The notes under the pieces were generated by a model, which saw nothing but the letters and a program-made list of their open reading frames with translations, did no database searches and was not told where the DNA came from. A DNA stretch of 64,000 nt from Onchidella celtica (taxonomy: Eukaryota > Mollusca > Gastropoda > Systellommatophora > Onchidiidae): NCBI GenBank assembly GCA_963931925.1, contig OZ007569.1, positions 17,142,545-17,206,544 of the forward strand, in the 5' to 3' direction. The first letter of the stretch is position 1. The number at the start of each line of letters is the position of its first letter. Made by a program: the position numbers and the translations under genes. Below, piece by piece: positions 39,901 through 53,075 of this stretch.

Positions 39901-42900
39901 CAAATTATTCTGTACGTTGTTTTTTTTTTTCACGATGTTTAGAAAACAGTAACTGATTTATTTCTGTTAAGCCGCTCATGAGTAATTTAGTCAGCACAAA
40001 TAATTCAAATGATAAAATCTTTCTTCATTAATGTCCAGTCTGATGAATATATGAGAGAGGGTGTGTTTCTGTGGCTTTTTCGTCCTGAATGCTTCTCTTA
40101 GTAGTACCTTTGACTTGTAGAGTGGGAAATATAAGGGCTTTGATCAAAGTACAGAGACCGGTTGGAAATGAGTGGGTTAAAAGCGCCTCTAGTGCACACG
40201 AAAGGAAATATAAACAATTATTGTTGTCTCTCGGAGAATAATGGGTGCTTTTCCATGTTGAAAGCGCAATGATAAGGGCTGTCGGTTCACTCTATTGCGA
40301 GGAATAATTTGTGAAATAAGAGCATGACTGTTAAACTTTTTATATTTAAATAGCTACAGAGCTCTCCGCGGCAAGTGGTGGAACAAATCCGTAACAATGG
40401 TTTGTGCTCCTAATTGAGGTTTTAGGTCTTTATTTTAAGAGGTTCGCAGCTCTTGGCATTTACACCTCACTTTTCTTGTGAATGTTTTTATGTGTTTTTG
40501 TGGTAGGGATTAGTTGTGCGTGTGTGTTTTTTTTAATTTTGCCCCGCTAGCGGCTTTGTTCTCGATTTCCAACCGGTCAAGGTATCTTTAAGATGTGCGA
40601 CGTGCACAGAGGCCTTCTGAGTTTTTTGTCCTTATCCAAGAAGGCTAGGTGCTCGAACCTACCTACCGTTGGGTCAGGGACAGAAATCTTCCCCCCCAAA
40701 AAATCCCAACATGTCTGCACCGGCCGGGAACAGAACCCGGTACCTTCGGCATGAGAGGCGAGCACCTTGCCTCTAGATCAACGTGTCCGCTTACAATTAA
40801 GGAAATTAAACGTTCGGCTTTGTCTGGTTCTGTCAAAGGAGAGATCCACCAGGCACTTGCTGTCTTCAGATGGAGGAGAGTTCACAAATTACAGAGGATC
40901 GGTGCCAACCAAGAAGGAAGTTGCCAGCCTTTTTACGCTGAAATCACGGTTGTTAATGGAAGGTGGGGAAAGGCGGCGAATGCCTACAAGTAGGAAGAGA
41001 AAAGGGTGGAGGAGAAAGGAACTTGAAAAGAAAAGACGCCTTTGTTGATGAGTATCATTTTAAAGGTAGTTTGGCAAACAATTTTCTAGACAAACTCTTG
41101 ACATAATAGTGGCGCTTGTGCTTATTTACTTATTTGGGCCCTATAATTGCATGGTTATCTGACAAAACAAGACAAAAATGTTTTAATAACCACGAAGCAA
41201 ATTGGAACATTGTTTTTTCTGTTTTTATTATTTTCAGATAAACTGAGCTCCAACCCACCAACACTAGAAGGGCTTCCTCCTACTATGGTGAGTCAGCTGT
41301 ATTATTAGCCTGCTCTTCTTTCTTTTCTCCTGTATAATTATTGTTGTATTGCTGCAAGGTCCAGTTATGATCTCTCTTACTCAAGGAGATGAGATGTTGG
41401 TCTACAGTTTTTGGAACAGTGTGCTAGTGTCTAGTGTTACGAGAGGTCCCCGAGTGTTACGAGTTCAAAGAAGGGTGTTACAGATGGGGATTACTGTGCT
41501 CGTGTTTTACGGGGATGGTTAATTATAAATTTACGTGTTCGACTGCATTTTTAATAAATATCGAGAGGTTTAAGAAATTACTCTGCCATACCATGCCACA
41601 TACACTAATAACAATTTCGAGTAGGTTATATCAAGGACCTTGTAGGGCCACAAATTTATTACTTAAAATTCCTAACAATTTCGTCTATCGTTTACATATT
41701 AAAAGACAACATTGCAGCATCAAATGAAAATACTAAAATACATAACTATAAATCTCCTCTAGATCCTTAAGAGATTTGAAACTCTATATCATTCTGATTC
41801 ATACACAGTTTACTTAGTAATTATTCATCTTCAGAAATATAGACTGCCTACTACTTCACAAATAATATCCTTATGTCTCAGACGACAATATTAACTCATT
41901 TAACTGCTTATAAAGGATCAAACCGTCAAGACACACTGACGTAGTTAAAATAGATCTAGATCTGCTCTAGGATGGGCTGGCAATCCCCAGCCTCATCCAG
42001 ACACATCAATTACAATTTACAAATGTGTATATCAGTCACTCTTTCTAGATCTTAATTGCAAGTAAAACTTTATGGTCTTGCATTCCTTTGGTCGCACTTC
42101 TACTGGAAAGTTAGGGTCAGATTCACATCATTTCGAATCATTGTGATGAAACTTACGATTGGTTCCCTGAAACGATTTCAGGGAACTGGAGAAAATAGCT
42201 GTGGATTATTTTCATTGTCTATCCAGGACATAGACATGACTTAACAGTCTGTTGGTTCTCTCTGGCTGAACCGTATTAGCCGACAACCCTCGTAGCTGGA
42301 AGATCTACATGGAAGTGAGGTAGCATAAAGATGCTCCCGCTTATCTTCTGCAACTCACGTGACTGCTCAAATTTGATTGGTGCATCCACTTCGAGCTCCG
42401 CTCGCAGCGCCAATAGATTCTATTAATAGTAACAGACAAAGTCAGACCCAGGATGTCAAAACCTTTCGCAAAGTCTCTACACCCTAAACGTTTTATGTAC
42501 GAATTTCTTCACTCCTTATTCGCCCCGTCTTTCCCTGTTAAGGTACACCCAAACCACGGGGTCGAAAACTGCATCGTCACTGTTAATTTATCCATTCGTT
42601 CTATCCTGACCCACTTTCTTTCCATCTCTAAGAAAAGCGTTACAAAAACAAACTGTCCACGGGAATAGTTCAAGGACGTTTGCACTGGCTAAAATCAATG
42701 ATGCCATGTAATAAACAATGCGTGACCTAGCACGGCAATTCAAATCCTAATCCTGACATCTAGTATGGATTAGAGGATCGCCGTTATATTTGAAGGCCAG
42801 GGGGGAGGAAAGCTACCCTAGTCCAAAAAAAGTGGTCTTGCCTTTTTTTCGGTTTTCATAATTTAATCCCCAACTTATCACTCAACCTGCGGGCTGTCCG

Positions 42901-44942
42901 GAACTACAAGGCTGTGAAATACCTCAGTTTTTAATAAAAATTCTAGTTACGATACTTTACCATGGAGCCCTTGATGTGCTTGGCAGTGTGGTTATGTTGA
43001 GGGGGGAGGGCACTCCACTGCTTCCATGAGATTTTCAGAGATCTTTGACCCCACGAAGGTCAAGAACCCCAATTAGAAGTCCTCGTCCACAGATGTCGTA
43101 CAGTAACTGGTCCTCCCATATGAGACAAGTATAATTATTTGCTTGTTCCTGGCGAAAACGTAAAACAAGGGAAACAAGTCGCTATGAAAACTGACATGGG
43201 TGTTCGATCTCTCTGTCTCTCTCTCTCTGTGTCCCCAGGTGCCGCCCCACACCTCTGTGTTCATCAACGAGCCCAAATTGTCAGACTTCAAGCTGGTGCT
43301 GATCAACTCGGGCATCCAGAGCGAGTTTGCTAGTGGTGTATTGGTCTGTAACAACCAAGTGGCTGTCAGAAGGGTGAGTGGGTCAAAACTTGCACTTTTT
43401 TCCCTGGTACCAGAAGTTCTTAAGTGTTTCAGGTCTTCAGTTTAGGAGGTTCGCTGCTCTTGGCATGTACACCTCACTTTTCTTGTTTGTGTGTTTGGGG
43501 GGGGGGGGGGGGGGGGGGGGGTTTGTGGTAGGAATTCGTTTTTTAGGAGGGGGGGGGGGGTTGCTTAAATTGTATTCTTTATGTACCATGTTTTGATGTG
43601 GCTGGCCCATGATGGCTATATTAACTGCTTAGATAGAATGTATCAGAGGATTATTGTCCTACTCGTCTTCCCCCTCCTTTGACAATGGCTTTACATAATA
43701 CATGCAATGCAGTTTGTGCAGTAAGGGGAATAATCCATTAAATTAAATGCTACAGCATTTATCGCAGTTGAAAGCCATGGTGGCTGGCTGAAGTGAAAAC
43801 CGCGATTATCAAGGCACTATTTCCAGCAAATTCATTTAGACCACGGTCCAGATCCAGCTGTTCCCATGAATGAAAGAGTGGTATAATTCCTTTTTTTTTT
43901 TAAACTGAGATAACCCTTTGTCTATGCACAGGCCCTTTCAATCTTTCAATAGTGCAAAGGTCAAGCACCTCCAAGATGTGAATAAACAAGGCACATGTAT
44001 TTCATGTTGTTAGTTTTCTTCACTTACTGGTTGAATCACAAAAACAAAACAAAAAACAGTTTAATCTCAATTTTTGTCAAGAGCAACTGAAGTGGCCATA
44101 GACCTTTCTTTTATCCATGGACACAAATGCATCTTATGTTTCTTTTGTGTTACCAAGTTGCCATGGTAACTTCATTAAATCTCATCCTGCCATTAAAAAT
44201 TTGCTAAGTGCATCAGTGCAGATGTTTTCACAAAGATGTATTGCAAGTTAATGGAAAAATTAGATTCTGCAAATTATAGACAAGAAGAAGTAGTGCTTTG
44301 AAACTTGTTGAACCCAGGCTTCACTTGGCCCCAAAATAAATTATTCAAAATCATGTGGATATTGAATCAAAATGGCATTGCTTCACTTAGATAATCTTCA
44401 TACTGATAAATATTGAACTGTTCCCAGCTTGTTAAAATATTTCATGTCAAGAAATTGTCAATAACAAAGCTTTGCTAGTTTTATTCATTTGCTGAGGAAC
44501 AATCTTTTTACACTCTGTCCTAGATATCAATGAATGTTTTTATTCTTTTTTTTTTCTTACTAAATAATTGTATTTGTATGTGAGAGGGAGAAAGAGGTGC
44601 GGTATAAAATAATATGCAATAAATATTGTAAAGCACTAAGAACCTGGTTGTTAACAAGATGGAGTACAAAACAAAAGCCATATTACATGTATTACTTTTA
44701 CTATGATTACCATTATTATTGTTTACAACACAATGAAATATCTACAAATATTTTTCTTGCATTCTTTCCCACAAAACAGGGTGGTTCATTTTTCTCACTT
44801 TTCAAATACCAGAGTAATTTTACAAGTTCATTCTGTTTGTATATTTCAGGACACAGCAGGCAAAATGAAACTAGAAGGTACATTGTGTGAGGACTACTTC
44901 AAGATTAGAGAGCTCTTGTATCAGCAGTATGCCATTGTATAA
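9778..44942 (+). CDS. CPSF2: CPSF2 (CPSF100), C-terminal six coding exons
   Basis: Cleavage and polyadenylation specificity factor subunit 2, the catalytically inactive metallo-beta-lactamase/beta-CASP partner of CPSF73 in the nuclear pre-mRNA 3'-processing complex. Six GT-AG exons (9778-9920, 14178-14315, 38836-39013, 41238-41287, 43239-43373, 44850-44942) join in phase to give about 245 residues. This corresponds to roughly the last third of the ~780-residue animal protein; upstream exons lie outside the window. The peptide [15 protein letters not shown] aligns with the CPSF73 motif that holds a catalytic His, but here the position is EGRSD with no His. The later IHG motif keeps its His. 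The end, LLYQQYAIV, is the family's C-terminus. Exon 3 carries an acidic, low-complexity stretch. The ~24.5-kb intron after exon 2 is full of transposons. Confidence 0.93.
9921..10613. other. CPSF2 intron segment, possible old interspersed repeat
   Basis: TGTATAGCGCTCATATCC near 10020 resembles the TATATAGCGCTTA-type motif common in invertebrate dispersed repeats. This is only a resemblance. No coding exon seen. Confidence 0.3.
10614..10866. mobile_element. hAT-like MITE
   Basis: The left end reads TAGTGTTTCTCAGCC and the right end, inverted, CAGTGTTTCTCAAGG. This matches the CAGTGTTTCTCA-type termini typical of hAT elements. There is no reading frame for a transposase. The flanking 8 bp match poorly, so the copy is old or its edge is off by a few bases. 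Confidence 0.5.
10867..13374. other. CPSF2 intron, nothing recognised
   Basis: Contains a GC-rich patch near 11030-11130, a (GAGT)n trace near 12781-12800 and several short open frames of about 60-115 codons. None shows splice borders or familiar motifs. Confidence 0.4.
13375..13629 (-). pseudogene. LINE 3' remnant (reverse transcriptase C-terminus)
   Basis: The - strand encodes [15 protein letters not shown] followed by [17 protein letters not shown] and an ending [16 protein letters not shown]. This is the layout of the region after the reverse transcriptase in RTE/CR1-type LINEs (a WAGH/GH...DNRW...RGRP.RRW pattern). Only the last ~80 codons are present, so it is a 5'-truncated or decayed copy within a CPSF2 intron. 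Confidence 0.6.
14178..14315 (+). CDS. CPSF2: CPSF2 exon ([13 protein letters not shown]...)
   Basis: Acceptor TTTTGCAG before 14178 and donor GTGAGA after 14315; 138 bases, 46 codons, phase 0 on both sides. It encodes [17 protein letters not shown] and ends TTERHIYQ, matching the conserved IVHGPPEAS...HIYQ region of CPSF100. Confidence 0.92.
14316..14759. other. CPSF2 intron, nothing recognised
   Basis: Start of the ~24.5-kb intron. No repeat or exon seen. Confidence 0.4.
14760..15006. mobile_element. MITE with CCTTAGT-type ends, copy 1
   Basis: It starts GCGACAGTAGTCCTTG and ends CTCGAACTAAGGTCAC. It shares its body with the element at 16188-16616 (CCATTTTCTGAAAAAC, GCACA.TTTGA, ACTAAAGCCGCAA). 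No coding capacity. Confidence 0.65.
15007..15597. other. CPSF2 intron with a G-rich run
   Basis: A near-continuous G-run lies at about 15121-15141. No feature beyond this. Confidence 0.4.
15598..15960. repeat. Degenerate TGTC-type tetranucleotide tract
   Basis: Scattered TGTC, TCTG and GTCC tetramers produce open frames rich in Cys, Leu, Ser and Val. These are not genes. Confidence 0.8.
16188..16616. mobile_element. MITE with GCGACCTTAGT ends, copy 2, split by a nested MITE
   Basis: The left end is GCGACCTTAGTCCTTG. The right end, after removing the insert at 16421-16607, is the near-exact inverse, CAAGAAC-TAA-GGTCGC. Both flanks read ATG, a possible 3-bp duplication. The body matches 14760-15006. 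Confidence 0.68.
16421..16607. mobile_element. Foldback MITE, arms of about 79 bp (nested)
   Basis: The left arm 16418-16496 and right arm 16532-16610 are inverted copies matching at 75 of 79 bases around a 35-base spacer. The ends are GGGTAGCCACACAAAGGCC and its inverse. The flanks are TAA and TTA, which fits a 3-bp TWA duplication of the PIF/Harbinger type with one substitution; a TA duplication is the alternative. No reading frame. Confidence 0.85.
17261..17460. repeat. Tandem repeat of about 97 bp, just over 2 copies
   Basis: AGCTGACTGT recurs at 17261, 17359 and 17455 (spacings 98 and 96), with GTGTGCAC.TCTTG and GATAGG.TCTTC.CGGAT conserved between units. Confidence 0.8.
17668..17745 (+). 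pseudogene. Possible LINE C-terminal scrap
   Basis: The + frame reads [17 protein letters not shown], which resembles the F..R.V..WN.LP motif near the end of Jockey/CR1-type reverse transcriptases. The piece is short and isolated, so the call is weak. Confidence 0.25.
17892..17903. repeat. Left target-site duplication of the LINE at 17904-22221
   Basis: TAAGCTTTCTAG here and again at 22222-22233, exact over 12 bases. This frames the LINE. Confidence 0.8.
17904..22221 (+). mobile_element. Full-length LINE, ~4.3 kb, RTE-like endonuclease
   Basis: The element is bounded by a perfect 12-bp duplication and ends in a short (TAT)n tail after GATGGACGAAC, the usual style of non-poly(A) LINE 3' ends. 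It carries one long endonuclease-reverse transcriptase frame (18761-22075) and about 850 bases of 5' sequence. In that 5' part an in-phase open frame (first ATG near 18244, ending at 18804) overlaps the start of the long frame by a few codons. The element sits in sense orientation in the largest CPSF2 intron. Confidence 0.85.
18797..22075 (+). CDS. LINE endonuclease / reverse transcriptase, uninterrupted
   Basis: This polyprotein nicks target DNA and copies the element's RNA at the nick. The N-terminal endonuclease shows [16 protein letters not shown] (Glu near 73), LGDFNARVG (Asp near 184) and TDHRLIV (Asp-His near 279-280). The reverse transcriptase has [31 protein letters not shown] and the catalytic FADD at about 779-782. 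The C-terminus has a C2H2-like finger, [21 protein letters not shown] minus its last residue, near 1068. Numbering is from a GTG at 18797. No ATG lies between the in-frame stop at 18758 and the endonuclease core, so initiation is unclear: frameshift or reinitiation from the overlapping upstream frame, or loss of the start. The endonuclease resembles the RTE-type module, but the clade is not settled. Confidence 0.85.
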   Translation: MPKESPLHITLTGIPRPVGIPFCGRNKKKFSLLRLGAWNIRTLQDNSNNPERRTALIAIELSRYNLDIVALSETRLPDSGQLKELSGGYTFFWKGKGAVEPRQHGVGFAIKNDLVRNLQSMPIEINDRLMTLRIPVGKSQSATLINAYAPTMTNPDEAKDKFYSDLESVICSVPAADKLILLGDFNARVGSEISAWPNVLGPHGVGSCNNNGLRLLTLCAEFGLFITNTNFSLPVRNRTSWMHPRSKHWHLIDYVIVRKTDRKDVLVTKAMCGAECGTDHRLIVCKLRLTLRRNRRPQGKAPPKRLNVSKLCSAEKQSELSSELSSKLDCVTFDPENIEQSWTDLNTTVHSCASSTVGFPVRKHQDWFNDNDNEIKVLIKEKNSLIQAHCSDPSSTAKADALRACKGVLQKKLRKMKNDWLEERVRETQKYADTNNTRKFFESLRAVFGPSRSGTTPLLASDGSTRIVELNAIIQRRAEHFGGVLNRPSNINTESIDLLPQTPINAALAKPFTANETRTATNQMSFNKSPGVDSIPAEVYAFGGEKLIERLTELFNHMLKAGKLPQDFKDASIIHLYKNKGDSQVCDNHRGISLLSMAGKILARMLLNRLPDHLSSNDLLPESQCGFRKERGTADMIFAARQIQEKCMEQNKALYITFVDLTKAFDTVCREGLWKILAKFGCPPEFITIVRQFHDGMQAAVKSNGNVSEPFAVTNGVKQGCVLAPTLFSIMFSAMLQEAFSSPPQGVSIKYRTDGSLFNLRRLQAKTKTKSTQVCDLLFADDCALLAHDEDSMQNCVDKFSSACDNFGLTISTKKTEVLHQPTPDDKYPVTPNIKVHDSLLKVSENFTYLGSTLSSAARVDTEILSRISKASSAFGRLRKRVWDVAGIRTDTKLKVYNAVVLPTLLYGAETWTVYQSHARKLNHFHLACLRKILRIKWQDKIPDTEVLNRAKELSIFCHLKKIQLRWAGHVLRMPDSRLPKQIFFSELSNGTRNVGAPKRRYEDTLKQSLKAFAIDVSEWEKLSLDRANWRAALTRGSKAWEADRVQQAIKKRERRKKRPSGTEPTEHSCHLCGRVCRAKIGLISHMRSHKS
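22222..22233. repeat. Right target-site duplication of the LINE
   Basis: TAAGCTTTCTAG, identical to 17892-17903. Confidence 0.8.
22234..22890. other. CPSF2 intron, nothing recognised
   Basis: A short (AAAT)n near 22630-22648. No other structure identified. Confidence 0.4.
22891..23135. repeat. TATCCCCC-rich sequence, related to 31399-31490
   Basis: TATCCCCC is repeated many times, interspersed with GGATATTCTGGAATATTCTGG-like palindromic pieces. A 22-base block (23056-23077, GGTTAAAATAGGATGGGGGA...) is identical to 31455-31476. Confidence 0.7.
23136..25050. other. Unassigned stretch, possible decayed element
   Basis: An open + frame at 23254-23739 and a - frame at 23783-23983 (with [17 protein letters not shown] further upstream on the same strand in another frame) hint at a broken coding remnant, but I do not recognise a family. 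The last few hundred bases before 25051 may be the 5' UTR of the adjoining Tx1-type LINE. Confidence 0.3.
25051..25972 (+). pseudogene. Tx1-type LINE ORF1 (RNA-binding protein), frameshifted
   Basis: The first part reads [17 protein letters not shown], then [17 protein letters not shown] and KLIIGNVP. After a one-base frame change near 25294-25305 it continues [19 protein letters not shown], then [11 protein letters not shown] and a Lys/Glu-rich tail to 25972. The pattern (short N-terminal domain, NPF, GNVP, then an RNA-binding-like fold) is that of Tx1 ORF1. The first ATG in the downstream frame is at 25292, so the original start lies earlier. Confidence 0.6.
26153..29924 (+). pseudogene. 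Tx1-type LINE ORF2 (endonuclease-RT), broken
   Basis: Endonuclease: [24 protein letters not shown] and STDHRADIV. Reverse transcriptase: [61 protein letters not shown] and the catalytic YADD near 28255. The C-terminus has [17 protein letters not shown], a zinc-binding motif. Three interruptions are visible: an in-frame TAG at 27008, a one-base shift in an A-run near 27131-27141, and an in-frame TGA at 28083. Otherwise the frame is open to TAA at 29922-29924. Confidence 0.82.
29925..30981. other. LINE 3' tail region and AT-rich intron
   Basis: AT-rich, with poly-T patches near 30370-30420 and 30729-30742. The exact LINE end could not be placed. Confidence 0.35.
30982..31377. mobile_element. 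hAT-like MITE with 8-bp target duplication
   Basis: The left end is CAGTGATTCTCAGAG and the right end, inverted, CAGTGGTCCTTAATCC. The flanks CTTTAGAA and CTAAAGAA match at six of eight bases and fit the hAT preference for a central TCTAGA-like target. The interior is G-rich and non-coding. Confidence 0.62.
31399..31490. repeat. Second copy of the GGGGGATA-type sequence
   Basis: Carries GGGGGATA repeats, a GGATATCC and the same 22-base block (31455-31476) as 23056-23077. Confidence 0.65.
31491..32494. other. CPSF2 intron, nothing recognised
   Basis: No exon, repeat unit or terminal inverted repeat found. Open frames around 31828-32246 on both strands are not supported by codon pattern or borders. 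Confidence 0.4.
32495..32787. mobile_element. GTCACC-type MITE, copy 2, with a 24-bp triplication
   Basis: It starts GTCACCTTCCCCAAGACTGC and follows the copy at 6389-6630. The right end is replaced by three exact tandem copies of a 24-bp unit (TTACTACAGAACGGTGTAGT then AGTG) at 32716-32787. Confidence 0.6.
32788..33605. other. CPSF2 intron with a degenerate two-copy repeat
   Basis: CCGTGAGCAGG...GTACTCTCAAATGT...GTAT occurs at about 33357-33400 and 33500-33545. GTCCATGCAAAG...CACTT...TTATCATGGAC near 33150-33205 recurs near 53495-53545, so a dispersed repeat is likely. Confidence 0.4.
33606..34794. mobile_element. Solo LTR (retrotransposon relic), copy 2
   Basis: A 1189-bp segment starting TGTCACAAATCCCAG and ending CTCCACTCGTGACA, flanked by TGTAA on both sides (33601-33605 and 34795-34799). 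Same family as 8170-9304. Only the LTR remains; no internal region, primer site or coding part is seen. Confidence 0.87.
34800..35534. other. CPSF2 intron, nothing recognised
   Basis: Unremarkable AT-rich sequence between the solo LTR and SINE copy B. Confidence 0.4.
35549..35912 (-). mobile_element. tRNA-derived SINE, copy B (best preserved)
   Basis: On the - strand the head reads GGGGCACAGTGGCCTAGATG, then a perfect B box GGTTCGAATCC (35848-35858 on the + strand). The body has GGATAAGGACGAAAAATTCG, GGGCCCGTGTGCACG and GGCCGCTGCCCGGGCA, ending TAAAATAAAGACCT. Flanks TTCTGTAGTGTGCT (35535-35548) and TTCTATAGCGTGCT (35913-35926) form a 14-bp duplication with two differences. Confidence 0.88.
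35927..38001. other. CPSF2 intron, one dispersed repeat fragment
   Basis: 37055-37150 contains AATTTAACCCCCAATTTAT, then AACCT/ACTT...GGTTGTC and GAAATACCTCA. A diverged copy lies at 42850-42940, so a low-copy dispersed repeat is present. Otherwise nothing recognised. Confidence 0.4.
38002..38168. mobile_element. Foldback element with TGACGTCA in both arms
   Basis: The left arm (about 38002-38054) and right arm (about 38119-38168) are diverged inverted repeats sharing TTTGAT, RGTTGG, TGGTGACGTCA and CAGCC. The palindrome TGACGTCA occurs at 38044-38051 and 38121-38128. No coding capacity. The limits of the element are not exact. Confidence 0.5.
38401..38750. repeat. Degenerate tandem repeat, about 26-28 bp unit
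   Basis: About 13 copies of a unit like GCCAAAATAGTC-TTGAAAAAAGCT. Frames on the - strand stay open in all phases and give [11 protein letters not shown]-like repeats, which marks them as repeat artefacts. Confidence 0.85.
38836..39013 (+). CDS. CPSF2: CPSF2 exon with acidic low-complexity segment
   Basis: Acceptor TCTTCCTAG before 38836 and donor GTAAGG after 39013; ends one base into a codon. It encodes [20 protein letters not shown] and AWVDGQLDF, matching the VRLKDSLVSSLQF...LAWIDG block of CPSF100. A Glu-rich stretch then takes the place of the longer acidic loop of vertebrate proteins. Confidence 0.92.
39014..40420. other. CPSF2 intron, nothing recognised
   Basis: A-rich tract near 39121-39180 and T-rich tract near 39262-39330. 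No element boundaries seen. Confidence 0.4.
40421..40789 (-). mobile_element. tRNA-derived SINE, copy C
   Basis: Same family as 35549-35912, with the tRNA-like head (GGTACCGGGTTCTGTTCCCG) at the right end and TAAAATAAAGACCT at the left. Flanks GCTCCTAATTGAGG and GCTTACAATTAAGG agree at 10 of 14 bases, a plausible old duplication. More diverged than copy B. Confidence 0.8.
41238..41287 (+). CDS. CPSF2: CPSF2 short exon
   Basis: Acceptor TTATTTTCAG and donor GTGAGT; 50 bases. It completes a codon begun in the previous exon and encodes [17 protein letters not shown], matching the PTLEPLPPHE segment of vertebrate CPSF100. Confidence 0.85.
41288..43238. other. CPSF2 intron with one diverged repeat fragment
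   Basis: 42850-42940 is a diverged copy of 37055-37150. Nothing else recognised. Confidence 0.4.
43239..43373 (+). CDS. CPSF2: CPSF2 exon ([18 protein letters not shown]...)
   Basis: Acceptor GTCCCCAG and donor GTGAGT; 45 codons in phase 0. It encodes [29 protein letters not shown] and the sequence between, almost identical in layout to the vertebrate VPGHQSVF...NEPRLSDFKQ...[10 protein letters not shown] block. Confidence 0.94.
43432..43565 (-). mobile_element. tRNA-derived SINE, copy D, truncated, with G-runs
   Basis: Only the 3' part of the family is present (AGGTCTTCAGTTTAGGAGG through GTGGTAGGAATTCG on the + strand). A 25-base G-run lies at 43497-43521 and a second run at 43549-43560. 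Copy E has a C-run at the equivalent place on the other strand. Confidence 0.72.
43566..44849. other. Last CPSF2 intron, nothing recognised
   Basis: AT-rich; no exon or element found. Confidence 0.4.
44850..44942 (+). CDS. CPSF2: CPSF2 terminal coding exon
   Basis: Acceptor ATATTTCAG before 44850. It encodes [20 protein letters not shown] and ends [10 protein letters not shown] then TAA at 44940-44942, matching the [20 protein letters not shown]...YAIV terminus of CPSF100. Confidence 0.95.
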   Translation, partial: DTAGKMKLEGTLCEDYFKIRELLYQQYAIV

Positions 44943-45780
44943 CTCAGTGCAAGGATATTGCAACTGAATTAAATCTGATTTTAATGTGAACATATGAGCT
45001 TGAATGGTTCAATTTCATCATATCTGTTGTCATGTGCATGTCATAGTGTTTTAAATGTTGTCATTTTATGTCAGATTTTTTTTTTTCCACAGTATGTTTC
45101 TTGGTGAAAGAGAGAAGATGGGATTAAATGTCAAATCAAATTTTAATTTGTATTCACATGTACTTTGCTTGTCCGTGGCCTCATCTGTTTAGTTCACATT
45201 TTTTTTAGATACTGTTATTTGGATTGAATAATCTAAAATCTAAACCACTGAGAAAATAAAAGGTGCACATTTATAAAATTAATGCGCCTCAAAAGGTACA
45301 TTATTACATTGTAACAGCAATGTAAAAAGCACACTAGGTGGAGTGCAAATTAGCAGTCTGTTTTGAAGAGTTAAAATAAGGTCGATTATTCGCACAAAGC
45401 TATACTCGTACGATTGCACCACTGTAATGATGGGAAGCTGATGTTGCATCTCGTACAAAATCTAGACAGAAGATTTGATGAAATATTCAAATGATGAAAT
45501 TTCAGTTCTGAATAGCCGCAACTTCACAGCCATTGGTGCATTTGAAATGTTATCTTTCCATTTTAGGTTTTTTTGTGTTTTTTTTAATGATGATGTTATT
45601 TAATGGTAAATTTGATTTTTATTTGGGAGGGGGGGGGGGGGGGGGGCTAAAGACATGCCTTTATCTTTTGTCATTAATGTATGTTGTATGTCTTTTTTTT
45701 TTCTTTTTCACTGACAATAAAAATGTGCATTTGTCATTTTGAAATATTGAAATAAAAGTGTTTCCATTCCTGTTCCTTCA
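44943..45780 (+). other. CPSF2: CPSF2 3' UTR with candidate poly(A) signals
   Basis: AATAAA occurs at 45255-45260, 45717-45722 and 45751-45756. The last two, close together and before a GT-rich stretch, are the best candidates. A G-run lies near 45628-45646. Confidence 0.5.
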
Positions 45781-45984
45781 TGAGTTTGTTTTGATCTGTT
45801 GGTAGTACCTATGCACAATTTCATTTCTAATATCCCAGAAATTGGTGCATCACTATGGCCAAGACAATCATCATGAGATCCTACAGCACAAATATTTGTA
45901 TGGATTCCAGCTATAGCTCTGGAAATTTCCGTCAACCTTCTCACACCTCTCACCCTCATAATCATGCATTCAAATGCCTAAACA

Positions 45985-46507
45985 CACAACTTAAAGAAAT
46001 CAATTTATTGATTTGAAAGTTATTAATCATAACTATGATAACGGCAGAAAACAGATTAATTTGATCATAACTGAAAACACCATTTCATCCTCAATCTCCC
46101 TCTGGTTTCACATTTTGATTTCATTCCCTGTCTGTCTCATTGAGACATCTCCTAATCTCCTTCCAGTCATTCTTGCACATCTCTCATTTTCACTCTCCAT
46201 TTTTCCAGAATCTTCACCGTATATAATAAACTTACTAAATGTTTCTATCTGCCCAACTCCAATTCTGAAATTTGCCAGAGGCACGAAAAAAGTGGTGAAA
46301 GGCAGGCTCTCAAGTGTTTCAATTCCAGAAAATGGATTAAGTGATTGAAAACGCGATAATTCAAATGTCTAACATTGTTTAAAATATAGCAGTGCTGTGG
46401 TGATATTAAAATCAAATACACATGTTCTATCTCTTTATGAGCTAAATGGCATTTCTCCTAAATGTGAGTCAAGTAGATAGAAACATTCCATTATGAATGA
46501 TGTAAAA
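45985..46507 (-). other. EGLN1: Probable EGLN 3' UTR
   Basis: Follows the EGLN stop codon on the - strand. An AATAAA on that strand lies at 46004-46009 and would place the mRNA end close to, but not overlapping, the CPSF2 mRNA end. Confidence 0.4.
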
Positions 46508-52510
<6,003 letters not shown>

Positions 52511-52722
52511 GTTTGAACTACTATAGGTTTTTGAGACATCATTAATTTGTCAGATTCGATCCCTCAGCCTAGCAATCTTGATAGAACAACCCTGATCAGA
52601 TGGAACATCAAGCAGTGAGGACTGAATGCAGCCTAACTTGAACATGCTTCTAATCTGGAATAAGAAACTATTTATAACTGTTTCTGAACTTAGGCAAGAC
52701 ATGTAGTGTGCACAGTCTAAAG

Positions 52723-53067
52723 ACCTAGATCAGACATGGTCAACCTAAACAAGCAATTTTGGCCAAGCCCCTGGAGTTGCTGTACACACCAGTCACTAAT
52801 AACCCCTCCTCCCCCCCCCCCTCCCCCGAAAAGAAAAAATGTTTCTCCAAAAATGAGCATTCAAACAAGTAACATGTAACATGCCATTCAGTACAGAAAG
52901 TCTGTAATATGAGGCAAGACTATCCGGCCCACTCTGTCCTCACACTTAATGAGGTCAACCTTCACTATGTAACAAATGATTGCCCACCTATATTTATTAT
53001 GTAGATATTTCTCTTCTGAAATCCCAGAATTTGCCTCCGATATTCCCCCCTGGGCTGAGAACCTCTG
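52723..53067. mobile_element. Candidate hAT-like MITE
   Basis: The right end, inverted, reads CAGAGGTTCTCAGCCC, a hAT-style terminus. The left end has CAGACATGGTCAACC shortly inside. GTCTAAAG occurs exactly at 52715-52722 and 53068-53075, an 8-bp duplication. The left terminus is not a clean match, so boundaries are provisional. Confidence 0.48.
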
Positions 53068-53075
53068 GTCTAAAG

